The notes beneath the pieces are model-generated. The model was not told where the DNA came from and searched no databases. It saw only the letters and a list, made by a program, of their open reading frames with translations. Positions 1 through 11,500 of a DNA stretch of 64,000 nucleotides are shown here, piece by piece (the first letter of the stretch is position 1; each line of letters begins with the position of its first letter). Source of the stretch: Arthrobacter citreus (GTDB lineage: Bacteria; Actinomycetota; Actinomycetes; Actinomycetales; Micrococcaceae). Made by a program: the position numbers and the translations under genes. The stretch covers positions 310,001-374,000 of the forward strand of contig NZ_VTFV01000003.1 of NCBI RefSeq assembly GCF_009192745.1. Reading direction: 5' to 3'.

Positions 1-966
1 GAAGTACCACTTTAGTTCCGCGACCAGCGGGGCGCCGAAGGCGGGCCGGAGCCGCAGGACGTCCGAGACCACCTCCGGTGCCCCGGGGGCATTCTTCTGC
101 CGCTCCCACATCAGGATGATGTCCTCCCCATCGAAGTAGTGGACTGTTGACCGGTGAATCTCTGCGGCGTCCGGACCGAACGTGTCCGTCAGGGAACCGG
201 CACGGATTTCCTCATGCCCGGTTTCAGTGGCGTTGCCAACCACCTCGGACCGTCCGCTTGCCAGGAACAGGGACACCATGGCGTCAATGTCGTAGGCGTT
301 GAAAGCCGCGGCCAGCCGGCGCAGCAGCGCCTGGTGTCCGGGATGCCCGGCGGCGGCCCGGGGACCGGGTGCCACGGTTTCGGGGGAAGGTCCTGCAGAG
401 TCCGTACGCGCCGCCCGCAGCGTGGCCCGGCCGCGGTGCAGGGCGGACTTGACGGCGCCGGGAGTCGTCTCCAGCATCTCGGCAATCTCGGCGAGGGAAT
501 AGGAGAACACATCCTTGAGGACCACACACGCCCGTTCCCGGGGAGGCAGCAGGTGCAGCAGCTGACGCAGTGCGGACTCGACTGCAAGGGCTGCCAACGG
601 ATCCTCCGCCTGGTCATCAGGAAGATCAAGGGTGGATTCTGCCCGCTCAAGGGTCACCCGGCCGCTGCGGCGCAGGGAATCGATCCACGTGTTCGTGGCG
701 ATTCGGACAAGCCATGCCTGGATATTTCGGATCGGTTCATACCGCTGCGATGCTTCCGCCAGGGCCTTCGTCAAGGTCTCCTGCAACAGGTCCTCGGCGT
801 CCCACACGGTGGGGGTCAGGCTGCGGCAGTAGGCGTACACCGAAGCCCGGACCGGTTCCATCGCCACCAGGAAATCGCGGCGGGCCTGCCGCAGGATCAC
901 CCTGTTTTCTGCCAAAGCCTGCGTTTCGCCGGGTGTGCCGGCTTCGAAGTCCGTTCCCGTTGTCAT
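1..966 (-). CDS. ECF-type RNA polymerase sigma factor with C-terminal SnoaL-like domain (3' end outside window)
   Basis: The frame stays open from an ATG at 966 to base 1 (322 codons), so the C-terminus is cut by the window edge. Residues 56-65 (DAEDLLQETL) are the sigma region 2 core-binding helix. Residues 146-180 hold a region 4 helix-turn-helix (YSLAEIAEML, then TPGAVKSALHRGR). From about residue 205 the sequence resembles a SnoaL/NTF2-like fold (AFNAYDIDAMVSLF), as in ECF41/ECF56-type sigma factors, whose extension acts in cis instead of a separate anti-sigma factor. The start is supported by GAGGGGA about 6 bases upstream. No anti-sigma gene is visible on the 5' side. The sigma class is clear; the exact ECF group is inference. 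Confidence 0.85.
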   Translation of the reverse strand, partial: MTTGTDFEAGTPGETQALAENRVILRQARRDFLVAMEPVRASVYAYCRSLTPTVWDAEDLLQETLTKALAEASQRYEPIRNIQAWLVRIATNTWIDSLRRSGRVTLERAESTLDLPDDQAEDPLAALAVESALRQLLHLLPPRERACVVLKDVFSYSLAEIAEMLETTPGAVKSALHRGRATLRAARTDSAGPSPETVAPGPRAAAGHPGHQALLRRLAAAFNAYDIDAMVSLFLASGRSEVVGNATETGHEEIRAGSLTDTFGPDAAEIHRSTVHYFDGEDIILMWERQKNAPGAPEVVSDVLRLRPAFGAPLVAELKWYF

Positions 967-1188
967 TGCGCATCCCCTCGCTCTCCCGCCCATGGCGGTG
1001 CCTGATAAAAAGCATGGCACTGTGCCATGCCCTTACCGGGTAGACGCACAGGCAAGCCCAAAAGATACGCCGTAGCCGGCGCCTTCCGCCGCATGGCTGA
1101 AGCGCCGGAGGGGAACTGCGGATGTCCGGTCCGTTACAGCCCTGTGGCGGGCACCGCCGTCGGGCGCTGCCTGTTGTAAAGTGGAGAA

Positions 1189-1215
1189 ATGACCGCATTG
1201 CTCCTCCTTAGATAG
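1189..1215 (+). CDS. Leucine leader peptide upstream of leuS (8 residues)
   Basis: ATG at 1189 reads MTALLLLR and stops with TAG at 1213. Four consecutive leucine codons (TTG CTC CTC CTT, 1198-1209) stand immediately before a stable hairpin and a terminator. A GTGGAG Shine-Dalgarno-like stretch lies at 1181-1186. This is the arrangement of a classical ribosome-mediated attenuator: ribosomes stall on Leu codons when charged tRNA-Leu is scarce. The next gene is leucyl-tRNA synthetase, which fits. Expression of the peptide is inferred. Confidence 0.7.
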   Translation: MTALLLLR

Positions 1216-1265
1216 CCGCGTTTGTATCAAACGCGGCAGCCCCTTGCATCTGACGAGGGGCTTTT
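1215..1265 (+). terminator. leuS attenuator: hairpin followed by intrinsic terminator
   Basis: The first hairpin pairs GCCGCGTTTG (1215-1224) with CAAACGCGGC (1228-1237), a perfect 10-bp stem with loop TAT. The second pairs AGCCCCT (1238-1244) with AGGGGCT (1256-1262) and runs into TTTTGTGTGT, an intrinsic terminator. The leader stop codon abuts the first stem, so a stalled ribosome would mask its 5' arm. From the terminator to leuS (1362) there is about 100 bp without other features. Confidence 0.65.
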
Positions 1266-1361
1266 GTGTGTCTGGGGAAGAGTCAACAGCGCAGGCGGAA
1301 CCGGCGGCACGCCGGAGTCCGCGGATCACCGGGATTTTCTTGAGGACAGAGGCGAAGCATA

Positions 1362-3860
<2,499 letters not shown>

Positions 3861-3861
3861 C

Positions 3862-4977
3862 ATGATGGACTGGGCGGCGCTGCGCGGACGGTGGTTCCGC
3901 TCCCGGGAATCCGGGGGTGAACCTGTTCTCCGTCCGCGCGTCGCCGTCGTTACCGACTCATCCTGTTCGCTGCCTGAGCAGTGGGCGGAGAGCCCGCAGC
4001 TGGCTTCGCTCGTGCGGGTTGTCTCGATGCCGGTCATGATCGGTGACCAGATCTACGGCGAGGGCACCGACAGGATGATCGGTGCCCTGGCGCTGGCCCT
4101 CGCCCAGGGACAGGACGTACGTACCTCCCGCCCGGCGCCTGGCCAGTTTGAAGCCCTCTACGCGAAGCTGGCGGCCGAGGGTTTCGAAGCCGTAGTCTCG
4201 GTCCATCTTTCCTCCAAGCTCTCCGGAACGGCGGATTCCGCCCGGCTTGCCGCCCGCACCGCCCCACTTCCGGTGACCGTGGTGGACACAGCATCGGTCG
4301 CCATGGGGCTTGGCTATGCCGTGCAGGATGCAGCCCGGGCAGCAGCTGCCGGAGCCGAAGCGGCCGGCGTCGTCGCCGCGGCGCGCGCCAGCGCTGAAGC
4401 CGCACACATCCTTTTCTATGTACCCAGCCTTGAGCAGCTTCGCCGCGGCGGCCGCATCGGCGCTGCAGCAGGCTGGTTTGGCACTCTCTTTGCCGTCAAA
4501 CCGATTCTGGCGATCCGGGACGGACTGGTCGTTCCGCTGGAGCGCGTCCGGACCGCACCCAAGGCCCTGGCCCGGCTGGAAGAACTCTCCCGGGAGGAAC
4601 TTGCCCGCCGAACCGGCCCGGTGCGCGTGGCTGTCCATCATTTTGGCAACGAAGCAGAGGCGGAACGTCTGGCTTCTGCCGTGATCCGTGAAGTGCCGGA
4701 AGCCCAGGTGCTGCTCTGCCCCCTGCCTGCAGTGCTTGCCGCGCATGCGGGCCTGGGCGTGCTGGCGGTTGCTATTGCACCCAGTACGTCGACTGGGCGG
4801 GCGCCAGGTGCTGCCGATACCGGGAGTGTCGCCGCGGCGGGTGGTTCCCCGGCCGGCGGTGCCGAGAAGAAGCGGGGCCCGGGACCCGCCGGGGGCGCAG
4901 GCGAGGCCGGTGACGTGCCGGGCACGGTGGGCCGGCCAGCCGCCCGTCCCGGGGACCTCGACCGGGATATCGACTAA
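3862..4977 (+). CDS. DegV family fatty-acid-binding protein
   Basis: The 371-residue protein has the DegV fold. VAVVTDSSCSLP (about 28-39) is the N-terminal signature, HLSSKLSGT the loop contacting the lipid head group, and LRRGGRIG a later conserved block. DegV/FakB proteins bind a fatty acid and in Firmicutes present it to the FakA kinase. No FakA is in this window, so the partner is unknown. The last 80 or so residues (after VLAVAIAPST) are a Gly/Pro/Ala-rich, probably disordered tail not found in typical 280-residue members. The ATG (or a second ATG at 3865) lies one base after the leuS stop, suggesting coupling. Confidence 0.88.
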   Translation: MMDWAALRGRWFRSRESGGEPVLRPRVAVVTDSSCSLPEQWAESPQLASLVRVVSMPVMIGDQIYGEGTDRMIGALALALAQGQDVRTSRPAPGQFEALYAKLAAEGFEAVVSVHLSSKLSGTADSARLAARTAPLPVTVVDTASVAMGLGYAVQDAARAAAAGAEAAGVVAAARASAEAAHILFYVPSLEQLRRGGRIGAAAGWFGTLFAVKPILAIRDGLVVPLERVRTAPKALARLEELSREELARRTGPVRVAVHHFGNEAEAERLASAVIREVPEAQVLLCPLPAVLAAHAGLGVLAVAIAPSTSTGRAPGAADTGSVAAAGGSPAGGAEKKRGPGPAGGAGEAGDVPGTVGRPAARPGDLDRDID

Positions 4978-5211
4978 CCCTGCGGCAGCTTCGACGTGCC
5001 CTGCGCCGGCGTCCAGCCCCAGTTCCGACTCAGTCTTCCTGCACAGTAGGGGTCGGATAACAGGCGGCCCACAACAGCCTGCGGCGGAAACCAACGGTTC
5101 TTCCGGGACCGTAAGCTCCCCGTCATGGCCAATCACCGCTGGGATACAGAACCAACAGCCACCCTGCCTTCCCGGCTCGTTGCACGGCGGCGGGCCGTTA
5201 CTGGAGGCGGG

Positions 5212-6096
5212 ATGGACGGGGCCCGGTGGCCCGGTTCTGAGCCATCCGGCTATGGCGGTGAATCCTCCCTTTTCAAGGACGGCGAAGCCTGGGTGCTTCC
5301 CGGGCAGGTGGGCCCGGATCCGGATGGCCCCGACGGTGAGGGTGCTGAACCTGCCAGCGACAGCTTCGAGGGCGGGCCACGCCGGGAGGGTCGGAGCGGA
5401 CAGCGACGGCGTTGGCGCTTCCCGCTGGGCGCCGGAATCCTTGCGGCCTGTCTTATGCTTGCGGCTGCGGCTGCGGTGCCGCTTCTGCGCGGCCGCGAGG
5501 CCGTGCTTGCGGTGGAACTAGGCTCCAGTCCGGCTGCGGGGGAAAGCACCAGTGAGGAGGAGCCGGCAGCGGACGGGCTTCAGCAACCCGGCGATGGAGC
5601 GTCGTTAGAGCCGGAACCAGCCGGCGGTGTCCTGGTGGTTCATGTTGCCGGCGCCGTAGCGGCGCCGGGACTCGTGCGTATCCCGGAGGGAGCACGCGTT
5701 GCCGACGCCGTGGCAGCAGCTGGCGGGGCCTCGGGTGAAGCCGACCTCACCCGGGTGAATCTGGCCGCGGCCATGACGGACGGCTCCATGGTTGTCATCC
5801 CGGCTGAAGGGGATCCGCCTGCCGGAGCGGTTACTGCACCATCAGGCGCTGTTGGTTCGACAGCGCCTGATGGGACCGCGGGCCAGGGAGGCGGCAGCGG
5901 CGGCCCAGCGGTGAACCTGAATACTGCCGATGAGTCCGAACTCCAGACCCTGCCGCGGGTGGGTCCCGTGCTGGCAGGCAGGATCATTGCCTGGCGCACC
6001 GAACACGGTCCGTTCCAGCGGCCGGAGGACCTGGACGCCGTGCCCGGAATCGGGGAGGCCATGCTGGCCGCACTGCTGCCCCTGATAGCCGTGTGA
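5212..6096 (+). CDS. comEA: ComEA family DNA-binding protein (SLBB + helix-hairpin-helix)
   Basis: The protein has an N-terminal cytoplasmic stretch and one membrane helix (AGILAACLMLAAAAAVPLL). An SLBB-like domain follows (VVHVAGAVAAPGLVRIPEGAR). It ends in a ComEA helix-hairpin-helix pair (VNLNTADESELQTLPRVG, then LDAVPGIGEAMLAALLPLI). ComEA receptors bind incoming double-stranded DNA outside the membrane and hand it to ComEC, encoded next. ATG 5212 is chosen because GGAGG sits at 5203-5207; an in-frame ATG at 5125 has no convincing ribosome site. Middle and linker regions are rich in Gly, Ala and Pro. Competence in this organism is not shown by the gene alone. Confidence 0.88.
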   Translation: MDGARWPGSEPSGYGGESSLFKDGEAWVLPGQVGPDPDGPDGEGAEPASDSFEGGPRREGRSGQRRRWRFPLGAGILAACLMLAAAAAVPLLRGREAVLAVELGSSPAAGESTSEEEPAADGLQQPGDGASLEPEPAGGVLVVHVAGAVAAPGLVRIPEGARVADAVAAAGGASGEADLTRVNLAAAMTDGSMVVIPAEGDPPAGAVTAPSGAVGSTAPDGTAGQGGGSGGPAVNLNTADESELQTLPRVGPVLAGRIIAWRTEHGPFQRPEDLDAVPGIGEAMLAALLPLIAV

Positions 6097-6159
6097 GTCC
6101 GGTGCGCTGGTGTCTCCACCCGTCCTGCCCTGGCCTCTTCCGCGGCATACCTGTTGCCA

Positions 6160-8820
6160 ATGGGACGTAAGAGCCGGTGGGAACGTTACACAGCGGCTGC
6201 CACGGCCGGGGCAGCCGCTGGGGGAAACAGCAGAGCGGACGGCAGCTCCGGAGCGGAAGGGACCCGGAATCGGAAGGTCACTGATTGGCGCCGGACGGAC
6301 GGAGACCGTTCTCCCGGAACCGCTGCCGGTACCGCCCTCAGGCCACACACTGAATTGCGGCTCGTCCCGGTCACCGTCTGCGCCTGGACTGCCGCTGCAG
6401 CGGCAGTCCGCCTACCGGGTCCTGCCACTCTGCTGGCCGCTGCGGCCGGGGCTGCACTGCTCCTGCTGCTTCTGCTGATGTCGCGGCGGAGGAGGACCTC
6501 ACGCTTCGGGCATCCGGCGGCGGCTGCACTGGCCCCACTTGCCGTCCTGGTGCTGGTGGCCAGTTCTGCTGGGTCAGCTGTTGTGTCCCGGTCTGCCGGT
6601 CCTGCAGGTGCGGCCGTCGCCACCGGAGCCGCCATCACAGGAGAACTGGTAGCCAGCAGTGACGCCCGCCCTGCCGCCGCGGACCGGTTCAGCGGCAAGC
6701 CGCGGTATCTCCTGGAAGCAGAACTGCGCAGCTTCACCCTGGCCGGTGAACGATCACCTGCCAAGCTGCCGGTCCTGGTTATCGGCGGCGAGGCGTACGC
6801 CGGTATCCACTTGGGGGACAGCTTCAGCACTGCGGGAACTCTCAGCGCCTCCAAACCCGGCGACCGCAACGCCGCAGTGCTTCGTGTTTCCCGGACACCT
6901 GCTGTCGGCTCCGCCGGCGGGCTTTTGGCCTTTGCCACCGATCTCCGAACAGGCTTTGCTGCCCGTGCCATGACCCTGGGTGATGGGGACGCGGCGGGCC
7001 TGCTGCCCGGCATGGTGCTGGGGGACAGATCGGCTGCCCCGGAGGACCTCACCAAGGCAATGCAGGACACCGGGCTCACACACCTTACAGCGGTGTCAGG
7101 AGCGAACTGCAGTTACCTGCTGGCCTTCGTGTTTCTCGTTTCGCGCTTTCTTCGGGTGCCGCGGGCTGCTGCAGCCGCCGTCGCCGTGATGGTCCTGGCC
7201 GGCTTTGTCCTGGTGGTGCGGCCCGACGCCAGTGTGCTGCGGGCAGCGGTCATGGGGTCGATCGGAACAGCGGCCGTGCTGACCGGACGGGGAAAGGTGC
7301 CCGCCGCACTGCTTTGCCTGTGCGCCACGATACTGCTCGTTGCTGACCCCTGGCTCAGCGGCAGCTACGCGTTCATTCTTTCGGTGTGCGCGACGGCGGG
7401 GCTGATCTTTCTGGGGCCGCGGCTGACTGTAGGCCTGGGCCGTTTTCTTCCGCAGCCGCTGGCGGTCCTCACCTCCGTTCCCCTCGCGGCGCAGGTTGCC
7501 TGCTCTCCGGTCCTCATCCTGCTGCAGCCGAACCTGCCCGCATACTCCCTGCCGGCCAACATAGCTGCTGCCCCGGTCGTTCCGTTCGTGACCATCGCGG
7601 GAATGGCGGCTGTCCTGCTCGGGCATCTGGCCCCGCCACTGGACTTTCCGCTGCTGCTCTCCGCGGGCGCTGGCGCCGGGTGGGTCGCGGGTGTTGCACG
7701 TTTTTTTGCCGGAGCTCCCGGCGCATTGCTGCCCTGGCTTCCCGGTCCCGCCGGTGCTGCCGCCATGGCCGGAGCAGCGGCGCTGCTCACGTTCGGAGTT
7801 ATCCGGCTGGGACGCGCGCGGCAGGACCCGGCCGGCGAAACCGCGCATGGCAGGCGGAAACAGCGTCCAGGCGGCAGGTCCTCGGGAGCCGGCCACGGCT
7901 CCCGAATGTCCCGAAGCACACCAAGGACCCGGGGCGCCATCCGGTTCGGAGCGGTGCTGGCGGGAATCCTCGCCGCGGTCCTGGCAGCCTCCGCTCTCCG
8001 TTTCTTCCAGTCCGATGCCGCGAGCCGGGAGTGGATTGCCGCAGCGTGTGATGTGGGACAGGGAGATGCGCTGGCAGTTAGAACGGGGCCGCAATCGGCC
8101 ATAGTGATCGACGCCGGCCCGGACCCTCCGGCACTGGACACCTGTTTGGACAGACTGGGTATCCGGACCATCGAGATGCTGGTTATTACGCATGCCCACG
8201 CCGACCACTACGCCGGGGCAGCAGCTGCCGACGATGGCAGGGAAGTGAAATCGCTGGCCTTCTCGTCATCGGAACCCGGGTTGCCGGCGGAAATCGCGGA
8301 AGTGGCCGATGAGTTCGGAGTCCGCCCCGAACGCCTGGCCAAAGGTGGGCACGGCGAGCACGGCGGGGTCCGCTGGAATGTGCTCTGGCCGCCTTCGGGC
8401 GGCTCGGGAGGAGCAACCGGGAACGGAGCCCCAACCGGGCTCGCCGAAAACGATGCCAGCGCCGTCCTTTTGGTCAGGGCGGCTGGAATAAACCTGCTCT
8501 TCACCGGTGACCTCGAAGAAGACGCTGCCCGGCAGATGCTTCGGACCAGCCCGGAACTGCGAACTGAACCGGTGCACGTGCTCAAGGTGGCACACCACGG
8601 GGCACGCAACTCCGGCGCGGTGCTGCCTGCCGAACTGAGGCCTCCGCTGGCGCTCATCTCCGTCGGGAAGGAGAACACCTATGGCCATCCCGCACCGGAA
8701 ACGCTGAAGAACCTTGAGCTGGCCGGCGCCCGGATAGCCCGCACGGATCAGCTGGGCAGCTTTTTCCTGCATCTTGAGGACGGCAAACTGCTGGTCAGCG
8801 GGCTGGGCGCCGGATTCTGA
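6160..8820 (+). CDS. comEC: ComEC/Rec2 family DNA-uptake channel protein
   Basis: This is an integral membrane protein of about 886 residues. After a poorly conserved basic N-terminus come two hydrophobic segments, an OB-like DUF4131 region (KLPVLVIGGEAYAGIHLGDSF), then the many-helix Competence domain (from about LGDRSAAPEDLTKAMQDTGL, with HLTAVSGANC). A C-terminal metallo-beta-lactamase domain (CDVGQGDALAVR) has the metal motif THAHADH. The family transports single-stranded DNA across the membrane. Start is uncertain: ATG 6160 or TTG 6154, neither with a good Shine-Dalgarno. The gene follows comEA by 63 bases, the usual comEA-comEC pair. The downstream neighbour on this strand is holA, often linked to comEC. 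Confidence 0.9.
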   Translation: MGRKSRWERYTAAATAGAAAGGNSRADGSSGAEGTRNRKVTDWRRTDGDRSPGTAAGTALRPHTELRLVPVTVCAWTAAAAAVRLPGPATLLAAAAGAALLLLLLLMSRRRRTSRFGHPAAAALAPLAVLVLVASSAGSAVVSRSAGPAGAAVATGAAITGELVASSDARPAAADRFSGKPRYLLEAELRSFTLAGERSPAKLPVLVIGGEAYAGIHLGDSFSTAGTLSASKPGDRNAAVLRVSRTPAVGSAGGLLAFATDLRTGFAARAMTLGDGDAAGLLPGMVLGDRSAAPEDLTKAMQDTGLTHLTAVSGANCSYLLAFVFLVSRFLRVPRAAAAAVAVMVLAGFVLVVRPDASVLRAAVMGSIGTAAVLTGRGKVPAALLCLCATILLVADPWLSGSYAFILSVCATAGLIFLGPRLTVGLGRFLPQPLAVLTSVPLAAQVACSPVLILLQPNLPAYSLPANIAAAPVVPFVTIAGMAAVLLGHLAPPLDFPLLLSAGAGAGWVAGVARFFAGAPGALLPWLPGPAGAAAMAGAAALLTFGVIRLGRARQDPAGETAHGRRKQRPGGRSSGAGHGSRMSRSTPRTRGAIRFGAVLAGILAAVLAASALRFFQSDAASREWIAAACDVGQGDALAVRTGPQSAIVIDAGPDPPALDTCLDRLGIRTIEMLVITHAHADHYAGAAAADDGREVKSLAFSSSEPGLPAEIAEVADEFGVRPERLAKGGHGEHGGVRWNVLWPPSGGSGGATGNGAPTGLAENDASAVLLVRAAGINLLFTGDLEEDAARQMLRTSPELRTEPVHVLKVAHHGARNSGAVLPAELRPPLALISVGKENTYGHPAPETLKNLELAGARIARTDQLGSFFLHLEDGKLLVSGLGAGF

Positions 8821-8876
8821 TGTTCCGGTCTGCCAATGCGGGCGGTGTGGCTCACGGCTTAGTTAGCCGGCAGCGA

Positions 8877-10190
8877 TCAGGCGGCCTGCCGGGACAGGAT
8901 GGTTCGCAGGTTGGCCATGGCTGCAGTGAAAACCTTTGTGCTGGCCTGGACATCGGCGGCTGCGCCCAGCCATCCGTCTTCCACGACGGAAATCGCGGCG
9001 TACGCCGCATTGGCTGCGAGGGACGCTTCATAGGCCGGGTCGCCGGTGGTGGTGCTCGAGTACTGCGGGTTGGCGGCAAGCCAGTTCCGGATGGTTGCCA
9101 TAATCTGCGTGCCGGCATCAACCAGCGTTGTGGTTCCGGCGTCACGGGCGGCGGTCTGTTTGCGGGACAGCTCTGCCCGCAGCCGGGCAACCTCGGCGTT
9201 GGTGGGTCCCAGCGAAGCAAAAATGAGCGCGAAAGCGCCTGCTGCGGTGTCCCTGCCGTGCCTGGAAAGGACCTCGTTCGCTGCCTCCTGCGGCAGCACT
9301 TTCATCGGCCTTCCCACGATGGCCGCATCCCGGGAAGGGAAGTAATTAAAGAACGTGCTCCGGGAAATCATCGCCTCTTCGCAGATCTCGTCCACCGTGA
9401 CCGCCGCGAAGCCGCGCTCCAAGGCACCTCGGACCGCGGCGAGTTCAACGCGGTTTTCAGTGTCGCGGCGCTTTCTCTCCCGCAGCCCAGGTACGGGGGC
9501 AGAATGTTCCACGGCCTCGGGAAGCGGTACCCAGGGGACGCTTTCCAGCCGCGAGGGGTCGTCCACTCCAACCACTTCCCGCAGCGCATCGGCAGCGGCA
9601 AGGCAGGCGGACATAGGTTCAGGAAGGTCGCGCAGCGGAATGCTCCACCAGTTCGAGGCAGCGTACAGTGCGGCGTAACCTGCCGTGACCGCAAGGATCG
9701 CTTCCGTCCGGGGCTTGCCGGGAAGCCGGGCATGCTGCGGATTGGCGCGCAGCCAGCCTTCAACGGCATCAGTGAGGCTGTACTGGACCGAGATGAGTCC
9801 GCTGGAATATTGGCGCATGGCTGCCGGCTGTTCGGTGATCAACCGGGTCCGGTCCCGCAGGACATCGGCATCGGCCGTCCGGTGGACAAGGCCTGGAACC
9901 TGCATCTCCAGCAGCCCCCGGACCAGGTCATCCGGGTACCCGGAGAGAATCGGGTGCGTCACCTCGGGTCCGGGCACGGTTAGGGGCTTGCCGATGATTG
10001 CTGCGTCGCGGGAAGGGAAATGGTTGAAGAACGTGCTCCGGGAAATATCAGCCAGGGAACAGATCATCTCAACGGTCACATGCTCATAGCCGTGTTCCAG
10101 CGCTGCACTCACGGCGGCACGCGCAACTACAGAAGGCGGCTGCCGGCGGGAGGCCTTGCGGCGGGAGGGGGTACCCTCAACTGCGGCCAC
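8877..10190 (-). CDS. Tandem double-TetR transcriptional regulator (two full TetR units in one chain)
   Basis: The 437-residue protein carries two TetR DNA-binding helix-turn-helices: residues 38-60 (VEMICSLADISRSTFFNHF) and 264-286 (VDEICEEAMISRSTFFNYF), both followed by PSRDAAI. The ligand/dimerisation halves are also repeated: WLRANPQH...AGYAALYA (about 146-178) against WLAANPQY...NAAYAAIS (about 375-405). The gene is therefore a head-to-tail duplication and fusion, not just a duplicated HTH. TetR proteins act as dimers, so this may be a single-chain pseudo-dimer. GTG start with AGAGGAGA about 8 bases upstream. It stands alone between comEC and holA; its target is unknown. Confidence 0.85.
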   Translation of the reverse strand: MAAVEGTPSRRKASRRQPPSVVARAAVSAALEHGYEHVTVEMICSLADISRSTFFNHFPSRDAAIIGKPLTVPGPEVTHPILSGYPDDLVRGLLEMQVPGLVHRTADADVLRDRTRLITEQPAAMRQYSSGLISVQYSLTDAVEGWLRANPQHARLPGKPRTEAILAVTAGYAALYAASNWWSIPLRDLPEPMSACLAAADALREVVGVDDPSRLESVPWVPLPEAVEHSAPVPGLRERKRRDTENRVELAAVRGALERGFAAVTVDEICEEAMISRSTFFNYFPSRDAAIVGRPMKVLPQEAANEVLSRHGRDTAAGAFALIFASLGPTNAEVARLRAELSRKQTAARDAGTTTLVDAGTQIMATIRNWLAANPQYSSTTTGDPAYEASLAANAAYAAISVVEDGWLGAAADVQASTKVFTAAMANLRTILSRQAA

Positions 10191-10426
10191 GAAATCACTC
10201 TCCTCTAGGCGTATGCCTCCGCAACATTAGCGGCACCCGCCGGTGCAGACAAACTTGACTGCCGCCGCCGTCGTTGCTTTGTGTCTGTGTGGTCAGCCCA
10301 CTGTGAGGGGTGCAGGCAGCACACAGGGTGTGGCAAAAACGACGACGGCGGAAGTTGGCGGGCGGGGTCCACCGTGGCAATGTTGGGGGTGATTGATCCC
10401 CTTACCTCTCCAGGAGCAGTGCATCC

Positions 10427-11446
10427 GTGAATCCGGCCGTGCCCAAGAAATCTTCCGCTAAACCGGCGGCAGGTACTGTCTCCTGGCGGCAGGCCGTACC
10501 GGCTCCCGTGGTGCTGTTGACGGGGCCGGAGGAGTACCTCGCCGGACGGGCGATGGAGAACATCCGCCTGCAGCAGCGCAGCCAGGCTCCGGACACGGAA
10601 GTCATCCGGATCGACGCCGCCGCCTATGCCGCCGGTGAGCTGACACTGATTGCCAGTCCTTCGCTGTTCGGCGAGGCCAAGCTGATTGAGGCTTCGAACC
10701 TGGCGCACATGAGCGAAGAGTTCCTGAACGACACTCTGGCCTATCTCCCGGATCCGGCACCGGACACGGTTCTGGTTCTGCACCACTCCGGCGGAAACCG
10801 GGGGAAGAAGCTGCTGGATGCCGTCAAGGCTGCCAAGGCACCGGTGGTGGACTGCCAGCCGTTCAAGAAGGACGCCGACAAAGCCGATTTTGTTTCCCAG
10901 GAGTTCAAGGCCGCGAAGCGCCGGATCGACGGCGGCGCAGTGCGTGCGCTGGTCAGTGCGGTGGGTTCCAGCCTGGCTGAACTCGCGTCGGCCTGCCAGC
11001 AGCTGATGAACGACACTTCCGGGGAAGTCACCGAGGAAACTGTCGAGAAATACTACGGCGGGCGGGTCGAAGCCACGGCCTTCAAGGTAGCCGACGCCGC
11101 ACTGGCCGGCCGGGCGGGAGCGGCACTGTCCATGCTGCGGCATGCCCTGGCCACTGGCGTGGACCCCGTTCCGATGGTGGCAGCGCTGGCGATGAAGGTG
11201 CGGGGAGTGGCCCGGGTAGCCGACCTGCGCGGCTCATCCGCATCGTTGGCCAAAGACCTGGGGATGGCTCCCTGGCAGGTGGACCAGGCACGGCGGGACG
11301 CGCAGCGATTCTCCTCGGAATCGCTGGTGAAGGCCGTACAGGTCCTCGCCGAAGCGGACGCGCAGGTCAAGGGTGCCGGGCGTGATCCGGTGTACGCGGT
11401 GGAGCGCGCCGTTACGGTTATCGCGCTGGCTGCGTCCGGCCGCTAG
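10427..11446 (+). CDS. holA: DNA polymerase III subunit delta
   Basis: The 339-residue protein matches the delta subunit of the clamp loader, which opens the beta sliding clamp. After a short basic tail it begins with PVVLLTGPEEYLAGRAMENI, the delta version of the AAA+ fold that lacks a working Walker A. Other family blocks are SLFGEAKLIEASNL, AYLPDPAPDTVLVLHHSGG and the C-terminal helical collar (SMLRHALATGVDPVPMVAALA). GTG start at 10427, 13 bases after the AGGAG at 10410-10414. The 236-bp gap upstream contains an inverted repeat (10265-10274 with 10342-10351) of unknown meaning. Confidence 0.93.
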   Translation: MNPAVPKKSSAKPAAGTVSWRQAVPAPVVLLTGPEEYLAGRAMENIRLQQRSQAPDTEVIRIDAAAYAAGELTLIASPSLFGEAKLIEASNLAHMSEEFLNDTLAYLPDPAPDTVLVLHHSGGNRGKKLLDAVKAAKAPVVDCQPFKKDADKADFVSQEFKAAKRRIDGGAVRALVSAVGSSLAELASACQQLMNDTSGEVTEETVEKYYGGRVEATAFKVADAALAGRAGAALSMLRHALATGVDPVPMVAALAMKVRGVARVADLRGSSASLAKDLGMAPWQVDQARRDAQRFSSESLVKAVQVLAEADAQVKGAGRDPVYAVERAVTVIALAASGR

Positions 11447-11500
11447 GGATCACCCGCTGTTTGTGGCTGCTGCCCGCCGCCGGAAATCCGGCTCGCCTAA

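Noticed and set aside
154-1198. Several plus- and minus-strand frames over the first kilobase
   Set aside because: The real gene is the minus-strand sigma factor that runs off the left edge; the others are shadows.
5212-8820. comEA-comEC as evidence of a competence system
   Set aside because: No type IV pilus, dprA or comF genes lie in the window; the pair is widespread in actinobacteria not known to be competent. Listed as genes only.
10265-10351. 10-bp inverted repeat (CCGCCGTCGT and complement) with a 67-base loop upstream of holA
   Set aside because: Arms are simple GC-rich trinucleotide-like sequence with a long loop; no T-run. Could be chance in this composition.
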